64,000 nucleotides of DNA from Flammeovirgaceae bacterium UBA976 (lineage in GTDB: Bacteria; Bacteroidota; Bacteroidia; Cytophagales; Cyclobacteriaceae). Positions 54,813-64,000 of the stretch are shown here, one piece after another. Positions within the stretch are counted from its first letter, which is position 1. Each line of letters starts with the position of its first letter. The position numbers and the translations under genes are program-made. The notes beneath the pieces were generated by a model that searched no databases, had not been told where the DNA came from, and worked only from the letters and a program-made list of their open reading frames with translations. The DNA lies in the NCBI GenBank assembly GCA_002292365.1, contig DBBU01000052.1, positions 26,900 through 90,899 of the forward strand, read 5' to 3'.

Positions 54813-55388
54813 CTATTTATTTACTTTTTCCGCTCTTATGCGGCTCAAGCTTTGTTGCGTGATCCCCAAATAAGATGCGATATGATAATTTGGAGTGTAC
54901 TGCTCAATATCTGGATATTGTTTTAGAAATAAATCATATCTCTCTTGAGCCGTTAATTGTAATTGATTTAAAATTCTTTTGTGCAAGCTGACCACATGGC
55001 GTTCCAAATTTTTTCGCTGAAAGGCCTCAAATTCAGGAAATAATGAATATATTCCGTCTAACTCCCTGGAGCTAAACTCAATAATGGTTGAATCAGTAAT
55101 ACACTCTACAGTGAGTGTGGCAATTTCTTTATTGTAGATAGCAATAAAATCACTGATCCACCAATCTTTAATAGCAAACTGTAAAGTGTGCTCTTTGCCA
55201 TTTTTATCAATAAAGTAAGACCTAATGCAGCCATCGGTAACGAAATAGGTCTTCTTCACTGCTTGCCCTTGGCGTACTAAAATTTCTCCCTTTGGGAGGG
55301 CCTTTTCCGTTGAAATGGAAAAAAGATATTCTTCAGCTTTTTTGCTTAGCCTGATAATACTTTTTATTTTGGTAATTAATTCTCTCAA
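54813..55388 (-). CDS. Crp/Fnr-family transcriptional regulator
   Basis: This 191-residue regulator has a cyclic-nucleotide-type sensing domain (about 20-115; EILVRQGQAVKKTYFVTDGCIRSYF) and a C-terminal helix-turn-helix (HIASYLGITQQSLSRIRAEK, about 167-186). It lacks Fnr cysteines. It precedes the DJ-1-type gene and the exported protein gene on the same strand and may regulate them. Confidence 0.85.
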   Translation of the reverse strand: MRELITKIKSIIRLSKKAEEYLFSISTEKALPKGEILVRQGQAVKKTYFVTDGCIRSYFIDKNGKEHTLQFAIKDWWISDFIAIYNKEIATLTVECITDSTIIEFSSRELDGIYSLFPEFEAFQRKNLERHVVSLHKRILNQLQLTAQERYDLFLKQYPDIEQYTPNYHIASYLGITQQSLSRIRAEKVNK

Positions 55389-55639
55389 ATTTTAAATGAG
55401 GGTTCAATTGTTTCCCCTGAACACGAAGTTAGAAAAATTTTAAATTGTCAAAGGGATTTCGAATATTTTTCAAATGGGCCAAATTTACTGGATCATAAAT
55501 CTGAGAGGTCGCTTTGCCCTACAAAAGAGATCAATCCTTAACAGGCTATCAAAACAAATGAGAAGCCCTTTAATTTTGGCTTTATTTATGTTATCATGAA
55601 TTTTCAATTAACTTGTTTGATATAAACCCCAATAGGTTG

Positions 55640-55996
55640 ATGACAACACCCCAATTGATTTCTCTTGTATTGATGTCTGCACTGTATCTATTGGCCGGCA
55701 TCAGCCATTTTATCCAACCTAGATTCTTTCTTAAAATCATACCCAAATGGGTGCCTTATCCAGAGCTCACGAATTTTGTAGTGGGTGCTGTTGAGGTATT
55801 ACTGGGCATGGCTTTGTGGGTGAGTGAGATCCGTTCTTATGCGGCGATGGGTGTGATTCTATTATTGCTGGCGGTTTTTCCAGCGAATGTTTACCATTTC
55901 CAAAAAGCACGAAGAAAAAGCCAACACTTGGCGGCGACGGCTATCAGGCTCCCGTTTCAGGCTTTATTGATATACTGGGTTTATACTTTTGTTTGA
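55640..55996 (+). CDS. DoxX-family membrane protein
   Basis: This protein (118 residues from the ATG at 55640) has four membrane helices and resembles DoxX-like proteins of unknown function, some of which act in redox or detoxification. An upstream TTG (55613) would add nine polar residues. After the stop the same frame stays open for about 43 codons, which I do not call. Confidence 0.75.
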   Translation: MTTPQLISLVLMSALYLLAGISHFIQPRFFLKIIPKWVPYPELTNFVVGAVEVLLGMALWVSEIRSYAAMGVILLLLAVFPANVYHFQKARRKSQHLAATAIRLPFQALLIYWVYTFV

Positions 55997-56129
55997 GGGG
56001 AATGGTGGGCCAGGAAGTTTCAAAGGTTTGTGCATTATACCTCGCTTTTGGATAAAAGGGAAGATGATATGACCAAAAAGATATCAGATTTACTGAAGCC
56101 ATATCAGAGCAAGAAGTGTTTACGGACGA

Positions 56130-56983
56130 CTATGTAAACACGACCGTTTTATTGTTGAAGACCATCACTTTTCTCTCGGTGTGAAGCTTGATGGCACGTA
56201 AAAGTACCAGCCGTTCTAAGTCTCTGCCCTTGGAAATGAAGTCTGAAACTCCATGAGCGTGAGAAACTCTTAAAGTATCTTGTTCGATAATCGTACCCGC
56301 ATCGAGATCATCAGTCACATAATGACTAGTAGCACCAATAATTTTAACTCCCCTTTCAAAGGCAGAGTGATAAGGTTTTGCACCAGGAAGCCAAGTAAAA
56401 AGGAATGATGGATATTAATGATTTTATTTGGATATTCTTGAACAAGTTGTTCCGGCAATATTTGCATATAACGTGCCAATACAATACTAGTAATGTGGTG
56501 TTTTTTCAGGAGGTTCAGCTGTTGAGAGGTTGCCTCAGTCTTATTTTTTTTGATTTCAGGGATCCAATAAAAAGGGATACCAAATTGCTCTACATTAGAT
56601 GCTAAATCTTGGTGATTACTCAAGATAAAAGGGATTTCGCACTGTAATTCTCCAGACTGTTTTTGGGCTAAGATATCATACAAGCAATGTACGTATATGG
56701 AAACAAAAACAGCTAGTTTAGGGCGTTGATTCTTCAGAAAAAAGCTGCAATTAAAGTCGTATTTTGATCCAATTCCTGAAATAAATTTTTCTTTAAAAGT
56801 GTTGAAATCAATATTTTGATCTGTTGATTCGACCTCAATACGCATAAAAAAAGCTTCATTCAGTCGATCTACGTATTGATCGATATAAACAATATTTCCT
56901 TTTTCATTGTGAATAAAACTCGTTGCTGCTGCAATGATTCCTTTTTGATCGGTTCAATGCATTAATAAAATAATTCGCTGCAT
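56130..56983 (-). pseudogene. purU: Formyltetrahydrofolate deformylase gene, two lesions
   Basis: PurU frees formate from 10-formyl-THF for purine synthesis. The frame from 56983 reads MQRIILLMH, then TGA at 56954-56956 where relatives have Cys or a similar residue before TDQKGIIAA, an ACT-domain start. Near 56383-56387, one base is missing after HHSFLLGF; the other frame then gives GAKPYH-type residues and a normal end at GNKTVVF. Adding one base to the 854-base span gives 285 codons, the usual length. Two independent lesions suggest a real pseudogene, but sequencing errors are possible. Confidence 0.8.
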
Positions 56984-57217
56984 CCTTTTTAGGTCTAGTT
57001 TGGTATAATGAAGGCCTAAAGTAAAGAGTCCTTTGCATATTATATTTTATAGTAGTTAACTATAGACTGTCGATTACTGGGAGGGACCTTTTCAGTATGC
57101 TCTGATACAGATACGCTTAAGCATTGATCTCAGATCACTGACAATCTTCTAAAACCCTTTTAGTTGTAAGCTCAAGATCTCTCAAAATGTGGTAATTTAG
57201 TTTCTTAATTAATCTGG

Positions 57218-58273
57218 ATGGTATATAAAACAAGACGTACGTTATTAAAAATAGGGCTAGGACTGTTGCTGCTCGTTCTCATGACTTGGGGAGGATTAAG
57301 ATTATTTTTCCATCACAATGAGACGCCCATTTATGACGCTCGACTGATTTATAACTTTATCTTTCACTCAGATCGACCATTGAAGCAATATGAAAATCTA
57401 GCCCAAAAATTAGGTTATACGTCCTCGGATAAATTACTGATTATCCATGCTGATGATTTAGGCTTAGCGCGATCAGTGAACCAAGCGTCCTTTAAAGCAC
57501 TCTCAAAGGGATTTGTGAATTCCGCTAGTGTCATGATGCCTTCGCCTTTCGCCGAAGATGTGGCCGCTTATTATCTCGCCCATCCACAGGTTGATTTGGG
57601 CTTACATTTGACTTTTACGGCAGAGTGGGCCGGTTACAAATGGCCGGGTGTCGCATCCGCTGATAAGATCGAGACCCTTCTCGACGATGATGGCTTTCTG
57701 CATCAAAAGAAAGTAACGGTGATTAAAGAGGGGAGCAATGCGGAACTACAAGTCGAACTACAAGCCCAAATTGACTACGCACGGGCTTTGGGTATGGCGC
57801 CGACCCATATGGACAGTCATGAAGGCACCTTATTTTTCGACCCTGCATTTTTTAGAACGTATATAGAAGTGGGACATCAAAATCAAATACCTGTATTTGT
57901 ACCGAGGCTTTTAGCACCGCATTTTGATGAACACTACCCTTTACCTCCACAGGTGGTATTGGTAGATCAAATGTTTATGGCCCTTAATGGGACAGAATTA
58001 GATGCGATGGAGGCATATTATGCAGAGGTCCTTTCATCCATCAAACCAGGCCTCAATCAGTTGTTGGTCCATTTGGCGTTTGATGATGAGGAGATGAAGG
58101 CGATCACCAAAGATCGAGAAGCTTACGGAGCCAAATGGCGTGCGAAAGATTATCAGGTCGTGTCAAGTAAAAAGTTTCAAGACTTGCTTGAGCAAAACAA
58201 TATCAAGCAGGTAAAATGGCGGGATATACAAGCAGTTTTATATCCTGATGATAACGCTTCTCTTCAACCCTAA
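57218..58273 (+). CDS. YdjC/ChbG-family deacetylase, membrane-anchored
   Basis: This 351-residue protein has a membrane helix (about 10-28) and a YdjC-like (ChbG/HpnK) deacetylase domain. The metal motif is seen in HADDLGLARSVNQA (about 85), with further histidines in GLHLTF and the HMDSHEG region. The family removes acetyl groups from chitobiose or hopanoid amines; the substrate here is unknown. It stands alone. Confidence 0.8.
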   Translation: MVYKTRRTLLKIGLGLLLLVLMTWGGLRLFFHHNETPIYDARLIYNFIFHSDRPLKQYENLAQKLGYTSSDKLLIIHADDLGLARSVNQASFKALSKGFVNSASVMMPSPFAEDVAAYYLAHPQVDLGLHLTFTAEWAGYKWPGVASADKIETLLDDDGFLHQKKVTVIKEGSNAELQVELQAQIDYARALGMAPTHMDSHEGTLFFDPAFFRTYIEVGHQNQIPVFVPRLLAPHFDEHYPLPPQVVLVDQMFMALNGTELDAMEAYYAEVLSSIKPGLNQLLVHLAFDDEEMKAITKDREAYGAKWRAKDYQVVSSKKFQDLLEQNNIKQVKWRDIQAVLYPDDNASLQP

Positions 58274-58349
58274 GAAGGTAAGAGACATCAAGCAGTGTGC
58301 GCAGTATGGTATTTTTTGTTGATTTAAATTTAAGTCTGCATAAAAAGAA

Positions 58350-58589
58350 TCATCTCTTAGGGATTTGGAGGTAAAGCCTTTCAACTTTATCGCGAGCCCA
58401 AGGGGTTTTTCTTAAAAAAGTCAGGCTGGATTTGATCGAAGGATCATTTTTAAAACAATTAATATTGATCTTTAAAGCCATTTTTTCCCATCCATGATGC
58501 TTGACAAGGGCTTCCAACACATCGGCTAGTTTGATACCGTGCAAAGGATTGTTGGGTTGCTCAGGTTTTGGATTATTCGGGAGATTCAT
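58350..58589 (-). CDS. VF530-family (DUF2132) small protein
   Basis: This protein (79 residues from the ATG at 58587-58589) fits VF530-type DUF2132, a small DNA-binding-like fold. The stretch [25 protein letters not shown] and [17 protein letters not shown] are typical. An ATG at 58634 would add 15 residues that the family lacks. The role is unknown. Confidence 0.8.
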   Translation of the reverse strand: MNLPNNPKPEQPNNPLHGIKLADVLEALVKHHGWEKMALKININCFKNDPSIKSSLTFLRKTPWARDKVERLYLQIPKR

Positions 58590-58689
58590 GTTTTGAGTTT
58601 TTATAAAAAGCAGCTTTGATGGATACTCTATCATTTGGTAAACTTAAAGATAGGTTCGATAGAAGGAACGGAGGACCTGCACCCTTTTT

Positions 58690-59067
58690 TCAAAACAAAT
58701 CCTCTTCGCGCTCAAGCATAAGTATAGAAGCTTGTGAAACGATGAAATATTTTTCTTTTTCATACGTCACTTCAAAAGCCCCATTTTGAAGGAAAATGGC
58801 TTTATCCCCTTCCTTGGCTTGCAGCGGCACGTATTTCATTTGGTCTTCTTCTTGTTTCCAGGCGTCGTCTTCATCCATAGGTACGGGAATTGGATACCCA
58901 GGCCCAACTTTTACGATGAACCCGGTTTGAATTTTTTCTTTTTCTCTTACGCCTGGTGGAAGCAAAATACCACTGGTTGTTTTGTCAGATTCTTTCAAAG
59001 GCTTGATCAATACCCGATCTCCGACCACGATCAGTTTTTTTAATTTATTTTCAGCAGTTAATTCCAT
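58690..59067 (-). CDS. GroES-like co-chaperone
   Basis: This protein (125 residues from the ATG at 59065-59067) has a GroES-type fold (VVGDRVLIKPLKESDKTTSGILLPPGVREKEK), longer than the standard 95-residue GroES, with an extra segment around 65-90. It is an additional GroES-like family of Bacteroidota and other bacteria. No groEL is next to it. A frame from 59139 adds 24 residues and would overlap rmuC more. Confidence 0.82.
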   Translation of the reverse strand: MELTAENKLKKLIVVGDRVLIKPLKESDKTTSGILLPPGVREKEKIQTGFIVKVGPGYPIPVPMDEDDAWKQEEDQMKYVPLQAKEGDKAIFLQNGAFEVTYEKEKYFIVSQASILMLEREEDLF

Positions 59068-59095
59068 AGGTAAAGTTAAGGGTAAAAAAGGGGTT

Positions 59096-60454
59096 TTAGT
59101 TTGCAAATAAATGAGGAGAAGTTGAGTCCCCTTCCTCATCGGTCGCCCTAGAGATCATTCTGGGATCCATTTGTTTGGTGGATTTGGCACCCAGCTTTTT
59201 GAGACTTTCCGCTCGAGTGACCAAGTTACCTTTGCCTTCACTTAGCTTTTTCATGGCTTCTTCATAATTGGATTGCGTGGTTTTTAGATTGCTGCCGACT
59301 CTAATGAGGTCGTCAGTAAAAGCACTGAATTTATCGTACATAGCACCTGCTTGTCGTGCAATTTCTATAGCATTTTTGGTTTGAGAATCCTGTTTCCAAA
59401 TATAAGAAATCGTCCTGAGGGTGGCCAATAAGGTACTGGTAGAGACCAAAACAATGTTTTTGTCTAAGGCCTTTTCATAAAGCTGGTTATCTTGTTGAAG
59501 GGCCATCAAGAGAGCGGGCTCGTTGGCCACAAACATCATCACATAATCAGGTTGCTTGATTTGATGTAGGTTTTGATAGTTTCGAGCACTCAATGTTTTG
59601 ATATGACTGAGTATGCTGTCCATGTGAAGTTTAAGCTGTTCTGCCTTTTTTTCTTTCCCCTCTTCTTCGATGTATCGGGTGTAGGCGGTTAAAGAAACCT
59701 TGGAATCAATCACCAAGCACTTATCGTCCGGGAGCTTGAGTATGTAATCCAATCGTTGATTACTTCCGTCTTCTGCTTTTAAATTGTGTTCTTTGAAATA
59801 ATGCACATTTTTAGTGAGACCAACTTTCTCCAAAATGGACTCCAGTAAGATTTCACCCCAATTTCCTTGTGCTTTGGCATCTCCTTTCAATGCTCGGGTA
59901 AGGTTTTCGGTATCGACACTCATTTGTTTGTTGAGCGCGGTCATATTTTTCAATTGCTCTCGCAGGGCAGTGTTCCATTGTATGCTTTCTTTATTATTAT
60001 GGGTGACTTGTTGCTCAAACTTTTCGATCCGTTCTTTTAAAGGGGTGAGGATTTCACCTAAATTATTTTTATTTTGGTCTGTGAATTTTTTTGATTTTTC
60101 TTCAAAAATTTCGTTCGCAAGGTTTTTGAATTCTAATGAAAATTTATTTTGAAGTTCACTCACTTCCTTCTTTTGTGTGTCTAATTTTTCCTGAAGATTT
60201 AAGAAATTGGCAGAAAGGGTAGCTTTTTCAGTATTCAATTTCTCAGTTTTTGCGCGCTCCTCTTGTAGCAATTCATTGACTCGAGTCAAATCTTTTTCTA
60301 GCGACGCCGTACGGTCTTGCTCCATAATGAGCTGAAGCTGGGCTTTTTGGGCCTCTGGAGCAGATTTTTTATACCTGACCAACGCAACTAAATAGCCAAT
60401 GGCTACGCCTGCAGCCATTCCCAATAACAAAAACCAAATCATATTAACCTCCAT
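59096..60454 (-). CDS. rmuC: DNA recombination protein RmuC
   Basis: RmuC is linked to DNA inversion control and has a nuclease-like domain. The 452-residue protein has a membrane helix (about 5-25), a long coiled coil (about 30-170) and the RmuC core (KAQGNWGEILLESILEKVGL, then LPDDKCLVIDSKVSLTAY). The acidic residues of the predicted nuclease fold are present. It lies downstream of a CPBP gene and before the GroES-like gene. Confidence 0.92.
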   Translation of the reverse strand: MEVNMIWFLLLGMAAGVAIGYLVALVRYKKSAPEAQKAQLQLIMEQDRTASLEKDLTRVNELLQEERAKTEKLNTEKATLSANFLNLQEKLDTQKKEVSELQNKFSLEFKNLANEIFEEKSKKFTDQNKNNLGEILTPLKERIEKFEQQVTHNNKESIQWNTALREQLKNMTALNKQMSVDTENLTRALKGDAKAQGNWGEILLESILEKVGLTKNVHYFKEHNLKAEDGSNQRLDYILKLPDDKCLVIDSKVSLTAYTRYIEEEGKEKKAEQLKLHMDSILSHIKTLSARNYQNLHQIKQPDYVMMFVANEPALLMALQQDNQLYEKALDKNIVLVSTSTLLATLRTISYIWKQDSQTKNAIEIARQAGAMYDKFSAFTDDLIRVGSNLKTTQSNYEEAMKKLSEGKGNLVTRAESLKKLGAKSTKQMDPRMISRATDEEGDSTSPHLFAN

Positions 60455-60475
60455 AGTTCAAATTTATAACTAACT

Positions 60476-61414
60476 CTAGAATCTTGTCTGCAGATATCCA
60501 AATAATTCCATAGACCACGCCACACCCACATGGACCATAACACCACCCCAGATGTTTTTATTTTTAAGGGCTATGATGCCCAAGACATAACCTCCAAAGA
60601 TCGAACTAAGCGTTTCGGTAGCCGGTTTTCCAAAATGTAAAAAGCAATAAGTAGCGACCATAGGTAGGATGGCGTAAGGCCCAAAATACTTAACAAAAGC
60701 ATAGATTAAAAAACCTCTAAAAATGAATTCTACTGTGATAAAACTGGTGGCATAGGTGCTTTCATAAATCAGAACGGAAACCCATGTAGGGACCTCATGA
60801 TGCACAGCAAAGGACAAGCCATGATCAACTTTATAACGGGGGTAATAAGATTGAAGATCGCCAAAAAAAGAGCCAATAATGATAAAAAAAAGAGCAATCC
60901 CCAGTAGGGTCAAATAAGGGCTCATATTAAATTTTCGAAAAGTGAAACCATAAAAATGTCCCAAAGAAGTATCGAAAGTCAAATAAAAAGCACCAAAAAG
61001 CACCAACACCATTATCAACTTCATGGCCCAATTGATACCTGATCTAAGAAGGAACCATTCTTCAGGTGCTAGGCCCCATCGTATCAAAACGCCCCAATGA
61101 ATGCCTCTTGAGAGGCCGATAATTAAAAAACCCAAAAGGAAGGTGATCCAAAATCGAGGATCTTTTTGCCATTTACTGGCTTTTCCAAAGAAATTGAGAA
61201 GCAAAGCAGTGATAAGAAAAGGAAAACCCTGAAAAAGAGACATAATCAAGGATCTTATCCCAAGGTTTGAGATGGTCTTAATATATTTGGCCTCAAAGTC
61301 AAGCGTATAATTGATAGCGATGAAAATAAGCAGGAATAATAAAATGCTTGCATACAGTTTCAGATCAAAATATTGACGCAGATAGTTGATGATGTATTGG
61401 TACAATGATTTCAT
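60476..61414 (-). CDS. CPBP-family intramembrane protease
   Basis: This protein (312 residues from the ATG at 61412-61414) has about eight membrane helices and the CPBP/Abi motifs: EFIFRGF, matching the ExxxR core with only one of the usual paired Glu, and later FLHFGKPATE. These proteins resemble Rce1 proteases; the function is unknown. An upstream frame to 61462 would overlap the NRDE gene on the other strand. Confidence 0.8.
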   Translation of the reverse strand: MKSLYQYIINYLRQYFDLKLYASILLFLLIFIAINYTLDFEAKYIKTISNLGIRSLIMSLFQGFPFLITALLLNFFGKASKWQKDPRFWITFLLGFLIIGLSRGIHWGVLIRWGLAPEEWFLLRSGINWAMKLIMVLVLFGAFYLTFDTSLGHFYGFTFRKFNMSPYLTLLGIALFFIIIGSFFGDLQSYYPRYKVDHGLSFAVHHEVPTWVSVLIYESTYATSFITVEFIFRGFLIYAFVKYFGPYAILPMVATYCFLHFGKPATETLSSIFGGYVLGIIALKNKNIWGGVMVHVGVAWSMELFGYLQTRF

Positions 61415-61429
61415 AAAGACCTTAAATAT

Positions 61430-62185
61430 ATGTGCTTGATTGTATTTGCTCACCATGCACACCCTAAATACCCATTTATTTTATTGGCCAATCGAGATGA
61501 GTATTATGAAAGACCTACTTTGGAGATGGGTTTTTGGGAAGAAGAACCGGATCTTATTGGAGGTCGGGATTTGCGCGCAGGGGGTACGTGGCTGGCCATG
61601 AATAGGTCGGGAGCCTTTGCTGCGGTGACCAACGTTAGAGCTTCGATCCTTCAACCGAATGCCAAAAGTAGGGGACATTTACCGATAGATTTTTTGAAGT
61701 CGTCCCAAACAAGTGAGGCGTTTATGCGGAAATTATCTACTCAGGCGATCACCTATAATGGATTTAATTTTTTGACCAGAAAAGGGGATGCGTTGTTTCA
61801 TCTCAATAATCAATTGGAGATCGTCAATCAGGTACCCGCAGGGATACATGGATTATGCAATGCCAGTTTGAATACTTCATGGCCCAAATTAGACCATTTA
61901 AAAAGGCGTTTTAAGGCCTCTATTGATAAAAAATTTGATAAAGAAGCGTTACTAGATTTAATGCTGGACAAACAATTGGCCGAGGAGGAATGGCTTCCTG
62001 AGACGGGAATAACGCGAGAGATGGAGCGTGCGTTATCTTCTATTTTTATTGATTTACCGACGTATGGTACACGAAGTACGACCTTAATCACCATAGACAA
62101 CCATGGTGTGGCCGACTTGACAGAAATTACCCATCACCCCAAGCAAACAGGCAATCGAAAGCATTTTAACTTTAAAATATTATGA
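61430..62185 (+). CDS. NRDE/TANGO2-family protein
   Basis: This 251-residue protein opens with the family signature MCLIVFA and LLANRDEYYERPT. NRDE-domain proteins may bind haem or process metabolites; the eukaryotic TANGO2 is linked to haem movement. The start overlaps no gene if the CPBP start at 61414 is used. Its stop overlaps the next gene by 4 bases. Confidence 0.88.
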   Translation: MCLIVFAHHAHPKYPFILLANRDEYYERPTLEMGFWEEEPDLIGGRDLRAGGTWLAMNRSGAFAAVTNVRASILQPNAKSRGHLPIDFLKSSQTSEAFMRKLSTQAITYNGFNFLTRKGDALFHLNNQLEIVNQVPAGIHGLCNASLNTSWPKLDHLKRRFKASIDKKFDKEALLDLMLDKQLAEEEWLPETGITREMERALSSIFIDLPTYGTRSTTLITIDNHGVADLTEITHHPKQTGNRKHFNFKIL

Positions 62186-62634
62186 GCAAGTTGTTGAAGA
62201 GTGTTTTTATTGGGATGATGTTCTTTCAGCATTGTAATCCAGAGAAGATACAGCCATCACTTTTGGAGGGCGTAATTGCGGGAGCAACTTACCGGTATCA
62301 GTATGGAAAGGCTCAGCAAGTTGTGACCACGGATTTATTTGATACCCAGCTATTCAGTGAAGATCAAATTGAAGAAGACCCGTGCCTCATTACCTTTTCT
62401 CCAAGGGGTTATATTTCACTTAAATTTCCTTTTGAGGAAGGCTTTTATCAAGTGCCTTCAGATGTTTCTATCACCTTTCATCAGCCAGGAGTCACTGATG
62501 AAAGCTATCAAGCTACTTCTGGTTTTATTGAAGTGTTGGGCGTTAACCTAGGCCGTATCAACGCCTATATGGAAGCGAATTACGACTCCCTGAATAGAGT
62601 TGAAGGGACGTTTATCTTAGATAATTGCTATTAA
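62182..62634 (+). CDS. Small lipoprotein of unknown function
   Basis: This 150-residue protein has a lipoprotein signal (FQHC, Cys18) and a beta-rich mature part. I do not recognise it. It overlaps the NRDE gene by 4 bases, so they are cotranslated. Its 3' end faces gcvP. Confidence 0.65.
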   Translation: MSKLLKSVFIGMMFFQHCNPEKIQPSLLEGVIAGATYRYQYGKAQQVVTTDLFDTQLFSEDQIEEDPCLITFSPRGYISLKFPFEEGFYQVPSDVSITFHQPGVTDESYQATSGFIEVLGVNLGRINAYMEANYDSLNRVEGTFILDNCY

Positions 62635-62661
62635 TATTAGATAAATTAATTTAAAAAGAGG

Positions 62662-63999
62662 TTATGAATTTATCGACGCAGGTTCATAATCTTCAATAGG
62701 GAGGCAACTGCAAACCAAATTCCGATCACCAAAAGCACTGTCTATTCTGCTTACAGCGGGCCAAAACTTGTAAAATCGTTGCCCCGCCATCGGAAATACT
62801 GCTTTTTCTCTGGTATATGGACGTGCCCATGACTCATCTAGAACAACTCTTTGGGTATGGGGTGCATTTTTAAGGACATTGTCCTTGGCATCAACCAAAC
62901 CACTTTCAATTTCAGCGATCTCAGAGCGAAGGGAAATCATGACTTCACAAAATTGATCTAATTCTTTTTTAGTTTCACTTTCCGTGGGCTCGATCATCAT
63001 TGTACCTGCTACAGGAAAAGACACCGTGGGGGCATGGTAGCCATAATCCATTAATCTTTTGGCAATGTCTTCTACTTCGATACCCACCTCTTTGAAACGT
63101 CGACAATCAATGATCAGTTCGTGCGCATTACGATCATTATTTCCTTTGTAAAGGACGGGATAATGGTCAGCCAATCTTTTCCCTATATAATTGGCGTTAA
63201 GAATGGCCATCTCGGTAGCCTCCGTTAAGCCGTCACTTCCCATCATTGCAATGTAGGCATGAGAGATGGGCAAAATGCTGGCACTCCCAAACTTGGCAGC
63301 AGAAATTGATTTGATACTTTTTCCACCACGATGGGGTAAAAACGGCACCAAGTGTTGGGCGACACCAATGGGACCCATTCCGGGGCCTCCTCCTCCATGA
63401 GGAATACAGAAAGTCTTGTGCAAATTAAGGTGACAGACGTCTGCACCAATCATGCCTGGAGAGGTGAGCCCTACCTGTGCGTTCATATTGGCACCGTCCA
63501 TATATACCTGACCACCATACTCATGTATTAAGGCACATATTTCTATGATAGCCTGCTCAAAAACACCATGGGTAGAAGGATAAGTGACCATGAGTACGGC
63601 GAGATTTTGACTGTGCTCAATGACTTTTTCTTTTAAGTCAACAAAGTCAATATTACCTTCGGGATCACATTTGATAATCGCCACTTGCATGCCCGCCATT
63701 ACAGCACTTGCCGGATTCGTCCCATGAGCAGAGGAAGGGATTAAAGCAATTTTTCTTTGAGAATGACCATTATTGAGGTGGTATTGACGGATGACCATCA
63801 GACCGGCGTATTCACCTTGTGCGCCACTATTGGGTTGGAAAGAAACACCCGCAAAGCCGGTGATTTCTGACAACCACGCATGTAATTCTTCTATTAAATG
63901 ATGGTAGCCTTGGGTTTGATTTTCGGGGGCAAAAGGGTGGATTTGACCAAACTCTGGCCAGGTCACCGGTAACATCTCGGTGGTGGCATTTAATTTCAT
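62662..63999 (-). CDS. gcvP: Glycine dehydrogenase (decarboxylating), C-terminal part, cut by window edge
   Basis: GcvP is the PLP P-protein of the glycine cleavage system. The visible 445 residues correspond to the C-terminal half of the single-chain enzyme (about 960 residues in total). The PLP lysine is in [19 protein letters not shown], and [13 protein letters not shown] is also typical. The Met at the window edge is probably not the start, because no split P-protein boundary is expected there. The gene faces the lipoprotein gene. Confidence 0.93.
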   Translation of the reverse strand: MKLNATTEMLPVTWPEFGQIHPFAPENQTQGYHHLIEELHAWLSEITGFAGVSFQPNSGAQGEYAGLMVIRQYHLNNGHSQRKIALIPSSAHGTNPASAVMAGMQVAIIKCDPEGNIDFVDLKEKVIEHSQNLAVLMVTYPSTHGVFEQAIIEICALIHEYGGQVYMDGANMNAQVGLTSPGMIGADVCHLNLHKTFCIPHGGGGPGMGPIGVAQHLVPFLPHRGGKSIKSISAAKFGSASILPISHAYIAMMGSDGLTEATEMAILNANYIGKRLADHYPVLYKGNNDRNAHELIIDCRRFKEVGIEVEDIAKRLMDYGYHAPTVSFPVAGTMMIEPTESETKKELDQFCEVMISLRSEIAEIESGLVDAKDNVLKNAPHTQRVVLDESWARPYTREKAVFPMAGQRFYKFWPAVSRIDSAFGDRNLVCSCLPIEDYEPASINS

Positions 64000-64000
64000 G

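Noticed and set aside
55997..56129. A 43-codon open frame continuing after the DoxX stop
   Set aside because: It has no plausible start, runs into the purU remnant and shows no family pattern.
56954..56956. Selenocysteine at the TGA of purU, where relatives may have Cys
   Set aside because: The gene also needs a frameshift correction, no stem-loop of the known kind is evident after the TGA, and the family has no known selenoprotein.

Overview
This window looks like chromosomal DNA from a gliding Bacteroidota, most likely a Cytophagales-type bacterium. The AT-rich genes include the gliding lipoproteins gldB and gldD with gldE, a TonB-dependent receptor paired with a DUF4249 lipoprotein, and small families typical of the phylum (DUF4295, DUF5522, DUF6048, DUF6134, DUF6452, the Lnb/DUF4105 lipoprotein acyltransferase). 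Several genes start with TTG or GTG. Several intergenic regions carry the Bacteroidota -7 box (TAnnTTTG). I see no rRNA, tRNA, CRISPR array, insertion sequence or prophage.

Layout. 0-9.3 kb: the broken end of an osmC-like gene, a bacillithiol-linked thioredoxin-like protein (ytxJ/brxC), a repeat-bearing secreted protein, a fused 2-oxoacid dehydrogenase E1, an M16 protease, ispF, mnmD, and the DUF4249/TonB-receptor pair. 9.3-11.5 kb: a gene-poor AT-rich stretch with three diverged copies of a hairpin-bearing repeat around one secreted protein. 11.5-15.9 kb: a tight operon rimO-bshC-(5-formyl-THF cyclo-ligase)-ypdA, for bacillithiol and one-carbon work. 16-24 kb: DUF6452/DUF6048, dciA-recF, pdhA, a TPR protein, ribH, lysC, anmK and coaX. 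24-31 kb: an envelope run (outer membrane protein, TPR protein, lptC, a tiny membrane protein, a CNNM/CorC protein, a PpiD-like foldase). 31-36 kb: DUF493, phhB, rsmI, an interrupted suhB, lnb, a GntP permease and a decayed gene. 36-47 kb: recG, gldD-gldE, ssb, mutY, an HU protein, a TPR protein, a 29-residue ribosome-type protein, rng, an outer membrane barrel, gldB and DUF6134. 47-52 kb: ftsY-DUF4295-rpmG-rpmB-DUF5522, rocD, a TauE-type permease and hemB. 52-64 kb: envelope and stress genes, an interrupted purU, a YdjC-type deacetylase, a GroES-like protein, rmuC, a CPBP protease, an NRDE protein and the 3' part of gcvP.

Themes. Bacillithiol chemistry is represented by BshC, YpdA and YtxJ/BrxC, with a dead OsmC-type peroxidase gene beside brxC. 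Envelope biogenesis is represented by LptC, Lnb, PpiD and many lipoproteins; gliding or type IX secretion by GldB, GldD and GldE.

The most unusual features are four broken or decayed genes in 64 kb (osmC-like, suhB, a remnant at 35.7-36.2 kb, purU), which means either real gene loss or uncorrected sequence errors; the three-copy structured intergenic repeat near 9.7-11.4 kb; and a perfect inverted repeat of the -7 promoter box between mutY and the HU gene. I did not find an obviously new multi-gene system. Most of the window is housekeeping and envelope genes.
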